From the NCBI RefSeq assembly GCF_945952435.1, contig NZ_CAMFHZ010000017.1, positions 1 through 64,000 on the forward strand: 64,000 bases of DNA, written 5' to 3'. This document shows, piece by piece, positions 18,265-25,295 of this stretch (positions are counted from its first letter, which is position 1; each line of letters begins with the position of its first letter). The notes beneath the pieces were generated by a model that saw nothing but the letters and a program-made list of their open reading frames with translations, was not told where the DNA came from and did no database searches. Position numbers and translations under genes: made by a program. The DNA is from an uncultured Microbacterium sp. GTDB taxonomy: Bacteria; Actinomycetota; Actinomycetes; Actinomycetales; Microbacteriaceae.

Positions 18265-19203
18265 TCAGTCCGTCGCGACGGCGTGCGCCCGCGCGCCGAA
18301 GCCGTCCCGCACGGCGGAGACGAGCCGGCGGACCGCCGCCGGATGACGACGGGCGCCGCCCTCCCCCGCGGTCGCCACGAGGATCGATCGCACGAAGGCC
18401 GGATCGTCGAGCGGACGCAGCACCACGCCGGGATGAGAGCCGGTGGCCGCCAGTCGGGGCAGGAGGCCGACGGCCATGCGAGCGGCGATCATGCCCTGCA
18501 TCACCTGGAAGTCGTCCGTGCGGATCGCGGCCTCGATCGCATGACCCGCCTCGGCGAACGCGTCGATGACGATCGTGTCCATCGGGTCGTCGGGAGCTGC
18601 GGCGAAGATCCAGCGCTCGCCGTGCAGCGTGAGCAGGGCCGCCAGGTCGATCGAACTGCGCATCGCCAGAGGGTGCTCCGCGGGCAGCGCGAGCAGGAGG
18701 GGATCGCGATGCACTTCCTGGGTCGCCACGTGCGGACGGAAGGGCAGGGCGTATCCGGGGACGGTGTAGACGAGCACGGCGTCGGCCTCGCCGCGGTTGA
18801 CCCGGTCAACGAGCGAGGGTCCCTCCTCGAGCACCGCGTCGACGTCGATGCCGACGTCGTTCATACGCGCGACGACCGTCGGCAGCACCAGCGCCGCCGC
18901 GGTCGGGAACATCGCGAATCGGACCCGCACGTGCCCGAGCTGCGCGAGCTCGCGGGCGTCGCGCACCGCCCGGTCGCTGAGGGTCAGGATCTCCTGCGCC
19001 CGCTCCCAGAGGAGCATCCCCACGGGGGTCAGCCTGCTCCCCCGCGGCGAGCGCACGAGCACGGGTGCGCCGACGAGACGTTCGAGGTTCTTCAGGTGGT
19101 AGTCGACCGAGGGCTGTCCCCAGCCCAGACGTCGGGCGGCGGCCGTCACGGATCCCTCGGCCTGCACCGCCCTGAGCGCTTCGAACTGCCGGAGATCGAC
19201 CAT
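18265..19203 (-). CDS. LysR family transcriptional regulator
   Basis: A 312-residue DNA-binding regulator. The N-terminal winged helix-turn-helix is clear (LRQFEALRAVQAEGSVTAAARRLGWGQPSVDYHLKNLERL), followed by the linker helix and an effector-binding domain (VRFAMFPTAAALVLPTVV, then EEGPSLVDRVNRGEADAVLVY, and MAVGLLPRLA). Helix 2 carries VDYHLKNLE in place of the more usual VSRQIRRLE, so its recognition helix is somewhat atypical. It is transcribed away from the PLP-decarboxylase/permease genes, with a palindrome in the shared 119-base gap. It probably senses an amino acid or amine and controls those genes. Confidence 0.9.
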   Translation of the reverse strand: MVDLRQFEALRAVQAEGSVTAAARRLGWGQPSVDYHLKNLERLVGAPVLVRSPRGSRLTPVGMLLWERAQEILTLSDRAVRDARELAQLGHVRVRFAMFPTAAALVLPTVVARMNDVGIDVDAVLEEGPSLVDRVNRGEADAVLVYTVPGYALPFRPHVATQEVHRDPLLLALPAEHPLAMRSSIDLAALLTLHGERWIFAAAPDDPMDTIVIDAFAEAGHAIEAAIRTDDFQVMQGMIAARMAVGLLPRLAATGSHPGVVLRPLDDPAFVRSILVATAGEGGARRHPAAVRRLVSAVRDGFGARAHAVATD

Positions 19204-19248
19204 CTGCCCCTGCCCCTATGTCGGTCCCCGGGCTGAGAACCGAGGGAG

Positions 19249-19267
19249 TCACATACAGAATATGTGA
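19249..19267. promoter_or_regulatory. Palindromic operator in the LysR/decarboxylase gap
   Basis: TCACATACAGAATATGTGA is a perfect inverted repeat with seven-base arms and a five-base centre. LysR-type boxes commonly follow T-N11-A symmetry, and such a core fits within this site. It lies between the divergent LysR gene and the decarboxylase-like gene in otherwise GC-rich DNA, so it is the best candidate for the regulator's binding site. Confidence 0.6.
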
Positions 19268-19322
19268 GGAGTGCGAGATTCGAGGGATTCCTCCCCTCTC
19301 TCGACGCTTGCACCATGGGGGG

Positions 19323-20876
19323 ATGCCCTCGCTCGATGCCGCTCCCGACGCTCTGTCCGCTCCCTCCGGCTCGCCGCGCCCCGTGGACCCGCGGCAGTGG
19401 CAGACGCCGTATGCGGATGCGCTGGAGCGTCATGCGGCACGCGGGCCGGTGCAGCTGATGGTCCCCGGGCACGGGGGAAACGCTGACGGTCTCAGTGCGC
19501 GTCTCGCCGACTACTTCGGCGCGCGGACCCTGCAGTTGGATGTGCCCATGCTCCTGGAGGACATCGACCTCGGCGCGCCGTCGCCGCTGGACCAGTCGCT
19601 CGACCTCGCGGCGCAGGCGTGGGGCGCGCGGCGGACCTGGTTCGTCACGGGCGGCGCCTCGCAGGCCAATCGGATCGCGGCGCTCGCCGTGCGCGGTCTC
19701 GGCAGCCGAGTGCTCTCGCAGCGCAGCGCGCACTCCAGCTTCAGCGACGGGGTGCTCACGGCGGGCCTCGTCCCGTCCTTCGTGTTCCCGTCCGTCGACC
19801 GGACGCACGGCATCGCTCACGGCGTGTCCCCTGCGGCGCTGGAGGAGGCGCTCTCCGCCGCCTCCGAGCGCGGGGAGCCGGCGAGCGCCGTCTACATCGT
19901 CTCGCCGAGCTACTTCGGATCCGTGTCCGATGTCGCCGGGCTCGCCCGTGTCGCGCACGCGCACGGCGCTCCGCTCATCGTGGACGGCGCCTGGGGACCG
20001 CATTTCGGCTTCCACCCCGACCTCCCTGACTCCCCGTCCCGTCTCGGCGCCGACCTGGTGGTCTCGAGCACGCACAAGCTCGCGGGCTCGCTGACCCAGT
20101 CGGCGATGCTGCACCTCGGCGACGGACCCTTCGCAGACCTGCTGGAACCGCTCGTCGAGCGCGCCGTGGCGATGACCGCGTCGACCTCGTGCTCGGCGCT
20201 GCTGCAGGCGTCGCTCGACATCGCCCGCTCCGCGCTCGCGACCGGCGCCGAGCAGATCGGCCGCTCCCTCGAGGTCGCGCGGTCGTTCCGCGCCGCCCTG
20301 CGCGAGGATCCTCTGTTCGCCGTGATCGACGACGGGTTCGGGGCGTTCGACGACATCGTCGGCGTGGATCCGCTGCGCGTCCCGATCGACGTGTCGGCCA
20401 CCGGGGTGAGCGGCCACTGGCTGCGCCGGCACCTCATCGAGACGGAGGGGATCTACGTCGAGATGGCGACCGCGACGACCCTCGTCGCCCTGATCGGTGC
20501 GGGTAAGACGCCGGATCTCGACGGAGTGCTCGACGCGCTGCGCACAGCCGTCGGCTCGGAGCCCGCCCGGCTCGAGCGCGCGCTGGCCGCGGACGAGGCG
20601 TTCCCGCCGCTGCCGCCCGCGGGGACGCTGCGCCTGCTCCCCCGGGATGCGTTCTTCGCCGGGACCGAACTCGTCGACGCGACACGCGCGGTCGGCCGCA
20701 TCTCGGCCGATACCCTGGCTGCCTACCCGCCGGGGATCCCCAACGTCATCCCGGGCGAGGAGATCACCGCGCAGACGGTGGCCTTCCTGCAGGCCGTCGC
20801 GGCGTCACCGACCGGCTACGTGCGCGGAGCGGTGCGTCCCGATGTGGCGCTCTTCCGGGTGACGAGAGAAGACTGA
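19323..20876 (+). CDS. Orn/Lys/Arg decarboxylase-like PLP enzyme
   Basis: A fold type I PLP enzyme of 517 residues in the Orn/Lys/Arg decarboxylase major-domain family (SpeA/LdcC/YaaO-like, without the N-terminal wing domain). Visible motifs are MVPGHGGNADG near residue 47, TGGASQANRIAAL at the cofactor phosphate site, VDGAWGPHFGFHP with the cofactor-binding Asp, and STHKLAGSLTQSAML, where Lys should form the Schiff base. The C-terminal small domain ends with YPPGIPNVIPGEEI, also typical. The substrate could be lysine, ornithine or arginine. The ATG at 19323 has G-rich sequence directly before it rather than a spaced Shine-Dalgarno. The permease gene starts 58 bases downstream. Confidence 0.85.
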   Translation: MPSLDAAPDALSAPSGSPRPVDPRQWQTPYADALERHAARGPVQLMVPGHGGNADGLSARLADYFGARTLQLDVPMLLEDIDLGAPSPLDQSLDLAAQAWGARRTWFVTGGASQANRIAALAVRGLGSRVLSQRSAHSSFSDGVLTAGLVPSFVFPSVDRTHGIAHGVSPAALEEALSAASERGEPASAVYIVSPSYFGSVSDVAGLARVAHAHGAPLIVDGAWGPHFGFHPDLPDSPSRLGADLVVSSTHKLAGSLTQSAMLHLGDGPFADLLEPLVERAVAMTASTSCSALLQASLDIARSALATGAEQIGRSLEVARSFRAALREDPLFAVIDDGFGAFDDIVGVDPLRVPIDVSATGVSGHWLRRHLIETEGIYVEMATATTLVALIGAGKTPDLDGVLDALRTAVGSEPARLERALAADEAFPPLPPAGTLRLLPRDAFFAGTELVDATRAVGRISADTLAAYPPGIPNVIPGEEITAQTVAFLQAVAASPTGYVRGAVRPDVALFRVTRED

Positions 20877-20934
20877 CATCGCCGCCCGCGGCGCCGACCG
20901 CCGCGGAACGGACCACCATTCGAAGGAGACTGGT

Positions 20935-22443
20935 ATGCCCACGATCGCCCAGCAGCTGCTGCGCCGCAAGCCGACGACCCCGCCGGGCGGGGACGAGGCC
21001 GCGCTCAAACGCAGCATCGGCCTGTTCTCGCTGACCATGATCGGCGTCGGCGGCACGCTCGGCACCGGCATCTTCTTCATCCTCTCCCAGGCCGTTCCGA
21101 TCGCCGGCCCCGCGGTCATCTGGTCCTTCGTGATCGGCGGTGCCGTCGCGGGCCTGACCGCGCTCTGCTACGCCGAGATGGCGGGCGCCGTGCCGGTCTC
21201 GGGATCCACCTACTCCTACGCGTACGCGACGCTGGGCGAGGGCACCGCGATGGCGGTCGGCGCGTGCCTGCTGCTCGAGTACGGCGTCTCCACCGCCGCG
21301 GTCGCGGTGGGCTGGTCGCAGTACATCAACCAGCTGCTGCAGAACCTCTTCGGCTGGCAGCTGCCCGTGCAGCTCTCCCAGGCCCCCGAGCAGGGCGGCA
21401 TCGTCAACGTCCCCGCCGTCGTGGTGATCGTGCTGTGCGCGCTGCTGCTCGTGCGCGGGGCGCGCGAGTCGACCCTGGTGAACAGCGTCATGGTGGTCGT
21501 CAAGATCGGCGTCGTGGTGTTCTTCTGCGCCGTCGCCTTCACCGGCTGGAACGCCGACCACTTCCACGACTTCGCTCCGGCGGGCTTCGCCGGGATCGTC
21601 GGCGGCGCGGGGATCATCTTCTTCTCGTTCGTCGGGCTCGACGCGGTCTCCACCGCGGGGGACGAGGCGAAGAACCCGAAGCGCAATCTCCCTCTCGCGA
21701 TCATGTTCGCGCTGGGCATCATCATCACCCTCTACGTGCTGACCTGCCTCGCCGCGCTCGGAGCGCAGGCGCCGGAGAAGTTCGCCGATCAGGACGCGGG
21801 GCTCTCCGCGATCCTGCAGAACATGATCGGCTCCGCCTGGCCGGGCACGATCGTCGCCGCGGGCGCGGTGATCTCGATCTTCTCCGTCACCCTCGTGGTG
21901 CTCTACGGGCAGACCCGCATCCTGTTCGCGATGTCCCGCGACGGCATGATGCCTCCCGTCTTCGCGAAGGTCGACCGGCGGACCATGACGCCGATCCCCA
22001 ACACGCTCATCGTGATGGCGGTGACGGGGGTCCTCGCCGCGGTCATCCCGATCGACTTCCTCGCCGAGATGACCAGCATCGGGACCCTGGTCGCCTTCCT
22101 CGTCGTCTCACTCGGCGTCATCATCCTGCGGGTGCGGGAACCGGAGCTGGAGCGCGGGTTCCGCCTGCCGCTCGGCTGGACAATCCCGATCCTCTCGATC
22201 GCGGGCTGCATCGCGATCATCACGCAGCTGCGCCCCGTCACGATCCTCGTCTTCCTGGTCTGGACCGCCGCGTTCCTCGTCTTCTACTGGTTCTACGGTC
22301 GGCGCCACTCCGCGCTCGAACGCGCACAGACCGAGGCAGGCGTCGCGGCGGGCGACGTGCCGTACACCACCAACCTCACCCAGCCGAGCACGGCGGCGAT
22401 CCGTCGGGCGGCGGCATCGCGTCGCAAGGGGACGAGGCCGTGA
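20935..22443 (+). CDS. APC family amino acid permease
   Basis: An inner-membrane amino acid transporter of 502 residues with about 12 hydrophobic helices. The first helix carries the substrate-binding glycine motif (TMIGVGGTLGTGIFF), and the AEMAGAVPVSGSTYSYAYATLGE block and FFSFVGLDAVSTAGDEAKNPKR loop are characteristic of the cationic amino acid transporter subgroup. A strong AAGGAG lies before the ATG. Next to a basic amino acid decarboxylase-type enzyme it could import the substrate or exchange substrate for product. Its stop overlaps the start of the universal stress protein gene (GTGA). Confidence 0.9.
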   Translation: MPTIAQQLLRRKPTTPPGGDEAALKRSIGLFSLTMIGVGGTLGTGIFFILSQAVPIAGPAVIWSFVIGGAVAGLTALCYAEMAGAVPVSGSTYSYAYATLGEGTAMAVGACLLLEYGVSTAAVAVGWSQYINQLLQNLFGWQLPVQLSQAPEQGGIVNVPAVVVIVLCALLLVRGARESTLVNSVMVVVKIGVVVFFCAVAFTGWNADHFHDFAPAGFAGIVGGAGIIFFSFVGLDAVSTAGDEAKNPKRNLPLAIMFALGIIITLYVLTCLAALGAQAPEKFADQDAGLSAILQNMIGSAWPGTIVAAGAVISIFSVTLVVLYGQTRILFAMSRDGMMPPVFAKVDRRTMTPIPNTLIVMAVTGVLAAVIPIDFLAEMTSIGTLVAFLVVSLGVIILRVREPELERGFRLPLGWTIPILSIAGCIAIITQLRPVTILVFLVWTAAFLVFYWFYGRRHSALERAQTEAGVAAGDVPYTTNLTQPSTAAIRRAAASRRKGTRP

Positions 22444-23345
22444 CCCTCGTCGTCGGCATCGATCCGGGGCGCCGCTCCGCCTCCGTCGTGGAACTGGCGG
22501 CGACGCTCGCCCGCTCCGCGCGGACCGATCTCGTCGTCGCGGCGATCGTGCCGCGGACCTGGCCGCTCTCCGCCGGCACCGCCGACGCCGAATGGCGCTC
22601 GTACACGCGGGACGCCGCGAACGCCGCCCTCGACCACGCCGCGGCCGTGCTCGGAGACGCCGTCCCAGCCGTGTACGTGGTGCACGAGGCGTCGTCCGCT
22701 CGCCGCGGACTCGTCGAGCTCGCCGAAGAGCACGACGCGGCGCTGCTCGTGATCGGATCGTCGTCGGACGGCGCTCCGGGACGGGTCGGGTTCGGCTCCG
22801 AGAGCGACGCGCTGCTGCACGCGTCCTCCGTGCCGGTCGCGATCGCTCCCCGCGGCTACCGCACGCCCTCCGATGGTGTGATCGGCCGGGTCACCGCCGC
22901 CTACCGCGGCACGGAGGCCTCGTCCGAGCTGGTGCGCGGCGCCGCCGAGGTCGCGGGGGTGGTCGGGGCCGCCCTGCGGATCGCGACCTTCGTCGTGGTC
23001 CCGCGGACGTCCGGATCCGACGGCGCCGGCCTCGGCGCGGAAGATCGGATCGTCGCGCAGTGGGCCAGGGACGTCGAGCGCGATGCCGCGCTGCTGCTCG
23101 CCGAGGTCGCGACCCTCCAGGACCCCCCGCCGCGGGACGGGACGGTGATCGGCGTCGGCGAGAGCTGGGGGGCCGCGGTCGGCGACCTCCCCTGGCGCGA
23201 CGACGAGGTGCTCGTGGTCGGTTCGAGCAGCCTCGGCCCGCTCGCCCGCGTGTTCCTCGGATCGCATGCCACGAAGATCGTCCGTCACTCCCCTGTCCCC
23301 GTCGTCGTCGTTCCGCGCCGCGCCGCACCCGCGACCTCCCGGTGA
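22440..23345 (+). CDS. Universal stress protein, tandem UspA domains
   Basis: A cytoplasmic protein of 301 residues built from two UspA-like domains. The first begins VVGIDPGRRSASVVELAATLARS and ends with LLVIGSSSDGAPGRVGFGSESDALLHASSVPVAIAPRGY. The second ends with LVVGSSSLGPLARVFLGSHATKIVRHSPVPVVVVPRR. The G-rich ATP-loop form (GSSSxGxxxRxxxGS) is present in both, so nucleotide binding is plausible. It starts with GTG overlapping the permease stop; such permease-Usp pairs are common, and the Usp often modulates the transporter. This last point is inference. Confidence 0.85.
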   Translation: MTLVVGIDPGRRSASVVELAATLARSARTDLVVAAIVPRTWPLSAGTADAEWRSYTRDAANAALDHAAAVLGDAVPAVYVVHEASSARRGLVELAEEHDAALLVIGSSSDGAPGRVGFGSESDALLHASSVPVAIAPRGYRTPSDGVIGRVTAAYRGTEASSELVRGAAEVAGVVGAALRIATFVVVPRTSGSDGAGLGAEDRIVAQWARDVERDAALLLAEVATLQDPPPRDGTVIGVGESWGAAVGDLPWRDDEVLVVGSSSLGPLARVFLGSHATKIVRHSPVPVVVVPRRAAPATSR

Positions 23346-23359
23346 CCGGCTCGCCCTCT

Positions 23360-23403
23360 CCGAGCGCCTCTCCCGAACGCTCCCCGAGCGCCTCTCCCGA
23401 ACG
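23360..23403 (+). repeat. Two tandem 20-base direct repeats before lysA-like gene
   Basis: CCGAGCGCCTCTCCCGAACG occurs at 23360-23379 and again at 23384-23403, a 24-base period. The second copy runs into the GAAGGAA ribosome-binding site of the next gene. It probably arose by local duplication; a regulatory role is not shown. Confidence 0.8.
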
Positions 23404-23415
23404 AAGGAATCCCGC

Positions 23416-24675
23416 ATGACGCACCCGCTGCTCGATCTGCTCCCCGCCGGAAGCGCGGTCGATCCCGACGGCACCCTGCGGATCGGCGGCTGCCGGGTGG
23501 ACGACCTCGCCCGGGAGTTCGGGACGCCCGCGATCATCGTCGACGAGACCGCCCTGCGCGCCCGCGCCAGGGAGTACCGCACCGAACTCGAGGCCCGCTG
23601 GCCGCACGCACGGGTCGTCTTCGCCTCCAAGGCCTTCCCCGCGACCGCGGTGCAGCGCGTGATGGCAGAGGAGGGCCTGGGCCTGGACGTCGCGGGCGGC
23701 GGCGAGATCCTGAGCGCTCTCCGCGCGGGGGTCGATCCGGCGCTCATCGTCCTGCACGGCAACGCGAAGAGCACCGAGGAGCTGCGACTCGCGGTCGATG
23801 CCGGGGTCGGCCTCGTCGTCGTGGACAACTCCGACGACGTCGACCGCCTGGAGGAGATCGTCCCCGCAGGACGCCGACAGGACGTGCTCGTGCGCGTCGT
23901 GCCGGAGGTCGCGTCGTCGACGCACCCGCACGTCCAGACCGGCCAGGTCGGGTCGAAGTTCGGGCTCACCGCGCCCGCGGCGAAGGCGCTCATCGCGCGG
24001 ATCTCCCGGAGTCCGCGACTGCGGATGCGCGGGGTGCACGCGCACGTGGGATCCCAGGTCATGGATCCGTCCGAGCTCGCGGCCGCCGTGGCTCCGCTCG
24101 CCGCCCTCGGCACCTTCGACGTGTACGACCTGGGTGGCGGCCTCGGCGCGCGCTACACCTACGACGAGCACCCCGCGAGCGTCGCGGACTACCTCGACAC
24201 GCTGCTCGCCGCCGCACGCGCCCATCTGCCCTCGACCGCCGAACTGATCATCGAACCGGGCCGCAGCATGGTCAACGGCGCCGCCCTGACGCTGTACACC
24301 GTCACCACCGTGAAGCGGGACGCGCGCGCGTTCGTCGCGGTCGACGGCGGCATGGGCGACAACCTCGAGGTGGCGCTGTTCCAGCAGCGCTACGAAGCGG
24401 CGCTCGCGACCCGTCTGGGCGAGGAGGACACGGAGGACGTCGTCGTCGTCGGCCGTCACTGCGAGTCCGGGGACGTGCTCATCGACCCCCTGCGCCTGCC
24501 TGCGGCGCGTGTGGGCGATCTGCTCGTCGTGCCGGCCACCGGCGCCTACACGCACACGATGGCGAACAACTACAACGGCGCCCGGCGTCCGCCGGTCGTC
24601 TTCGTCCGCGGCGGGGAGGCCCGCGCGGTGATCCGTCGGGAGACCTGGGACGACCTGTTCCTCCGCGATCTCTGA
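23416..24675 (+). CDS. Diaminopimelate decarboxylase-like PLP enzyme
   Basis: A fold type III (alanine-racemase-barrel) decarboxylase of 419 residues, most like LysA. The cofactor lysine is in VVFASKAFPATAV near residue 70, HAHVGSQV and GGGLGARY form the phosphate site, IEPGRSMV follows, and GRHCESGDVLI holds the catalytic Cys. LysA makes lysine from meso-diaminopimelate, but here it is grouped with a fold type I decarboxylase and a permease rather than with argS/hom, so a paralogue with another substrate is possible. GAAGGAA gives a good ribosome-binding site before the ATG at 23416. Confidence 0.85.
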   Translation: MTHPLLDLLPAGSAVDPDGTLRIGGCRVDDLAREFGTPAIIVDETALRARAREYRTELEARWPHARVVFASKAFPATAVQRVMAEEGLGLDVAGGGEILSALRAGVDPALIVLHGNAKSTEELRLAVDAGVGLVVVDNSDDVDRLEEIVPAGRRQDVLVRVVPEVASSTHPHVQTGQVGSKFGLTAPAAKALIARISRSPRLRMRGVHAHVGSQVMDPSELAAAVAPLAALGTFDVYDLGGGLGARYTYDEHPASVADYLDTLLAAARAHLPSTAELIIEPGRSMVNGAALTLYTVTTVKRDARAFVAVDGGMGDNLEVALFQQRYEAALATRLGEEDTEDVVVVGRHCESGDVLIDPLRLPAARVGDLLVVPATGAYTHTMANNYNGARRPPVVFVRGGEARAVIRRETWDDLFLRDL

Positions 24676-24734
24676 AGCCTGCGGCGGGCTCGATCCCGCT
24701 CCGCCGGAGGCGACCGGTGCGGGAGAATGGTCAG

Positions 24735-25265
24735 ATGCGTCACGACGACCTCCTCGCCGAGCTGCGCGGCCCTCCTGCGACCCCGACCCGCGACGCCTAT
24801 CTCCGCTTCGTCGGCTCTCGCGGTGAGGACGCGCTGCGTCGGAACGGCGGCGACCAGCACGTCACGGGGTCGTGCTTCGTGCTCTCTCCCGCCCGGGATC
24901 GGATCCTGCTCTGCTTCCATGGCAAGGGCGGGTTCTGGGTGCAGTTCGGCGGCCACGTCGAAGACGAGGACCCCTCCCTCGCGGCGGCCGCCGTCCGCGA
25001 GGCCCGGGAGGAGTCGGGCGTCGCGGAGCTCCGGTTGCTCGGCGACCGCATCGTCGATCTGGACCGTCACGAGCTGCATGGGGGCTTCTCCTGCGCCGCC
25101 CACTGGGACATCGGCTACGTCGCGCTCGCGGATCCTGCGACGACCGCGACCGCGGTGAGCGAGGAGAGCGAGGACGTGCGCTGGTTCCCCGTCGACGCGT
25201 TGCCGGACACGATCGCCCCCGGTTTCGCTCAGCGCCTCGCCGCCGTACTGCGCGCAGCCCGCTGA
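24735..25265 (+). CDS. Nudix hydrolase
   Basis: A 176-residue cytoplasmic hydrolase of nucleoside diphosphate-linked compounds. The Nudix box is GGHVEDEDPSLAAAAVREAREESG, with the catalytic REAREE helix intact and one extra residue in the loop, a form seen in many actinobacterial members. The strands before it (TGSCFVLSPARDRILLCFHGKGGFWVQFGGH) fit the family. The substrate is not predictable. The ATG at 24735 is preceded by GGGAG eight bases upstream. It is the last gene of the plus-strand run and converges with the FdhF-like gene. Confidence 0.88.
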   Translation: MRHDDLLAELRGPPATPTRDAYLRFVGSRGEDALRRNGGDQHVTGSCFVLSPARDRILLCFHGKGGFWVQFGGHVEDEDPSLAAAAVREAREESGVAELRLLGDRIVDLDRHELHGGFSCAAHWDIGYVALADPATTATAVSEESEDVRWFPVDALPDTIAPGFAQRLAAVLRAAR

Positions 25266-25295
25266 GGAACCCCGCCGAGGACCGACGGCCCGCGA

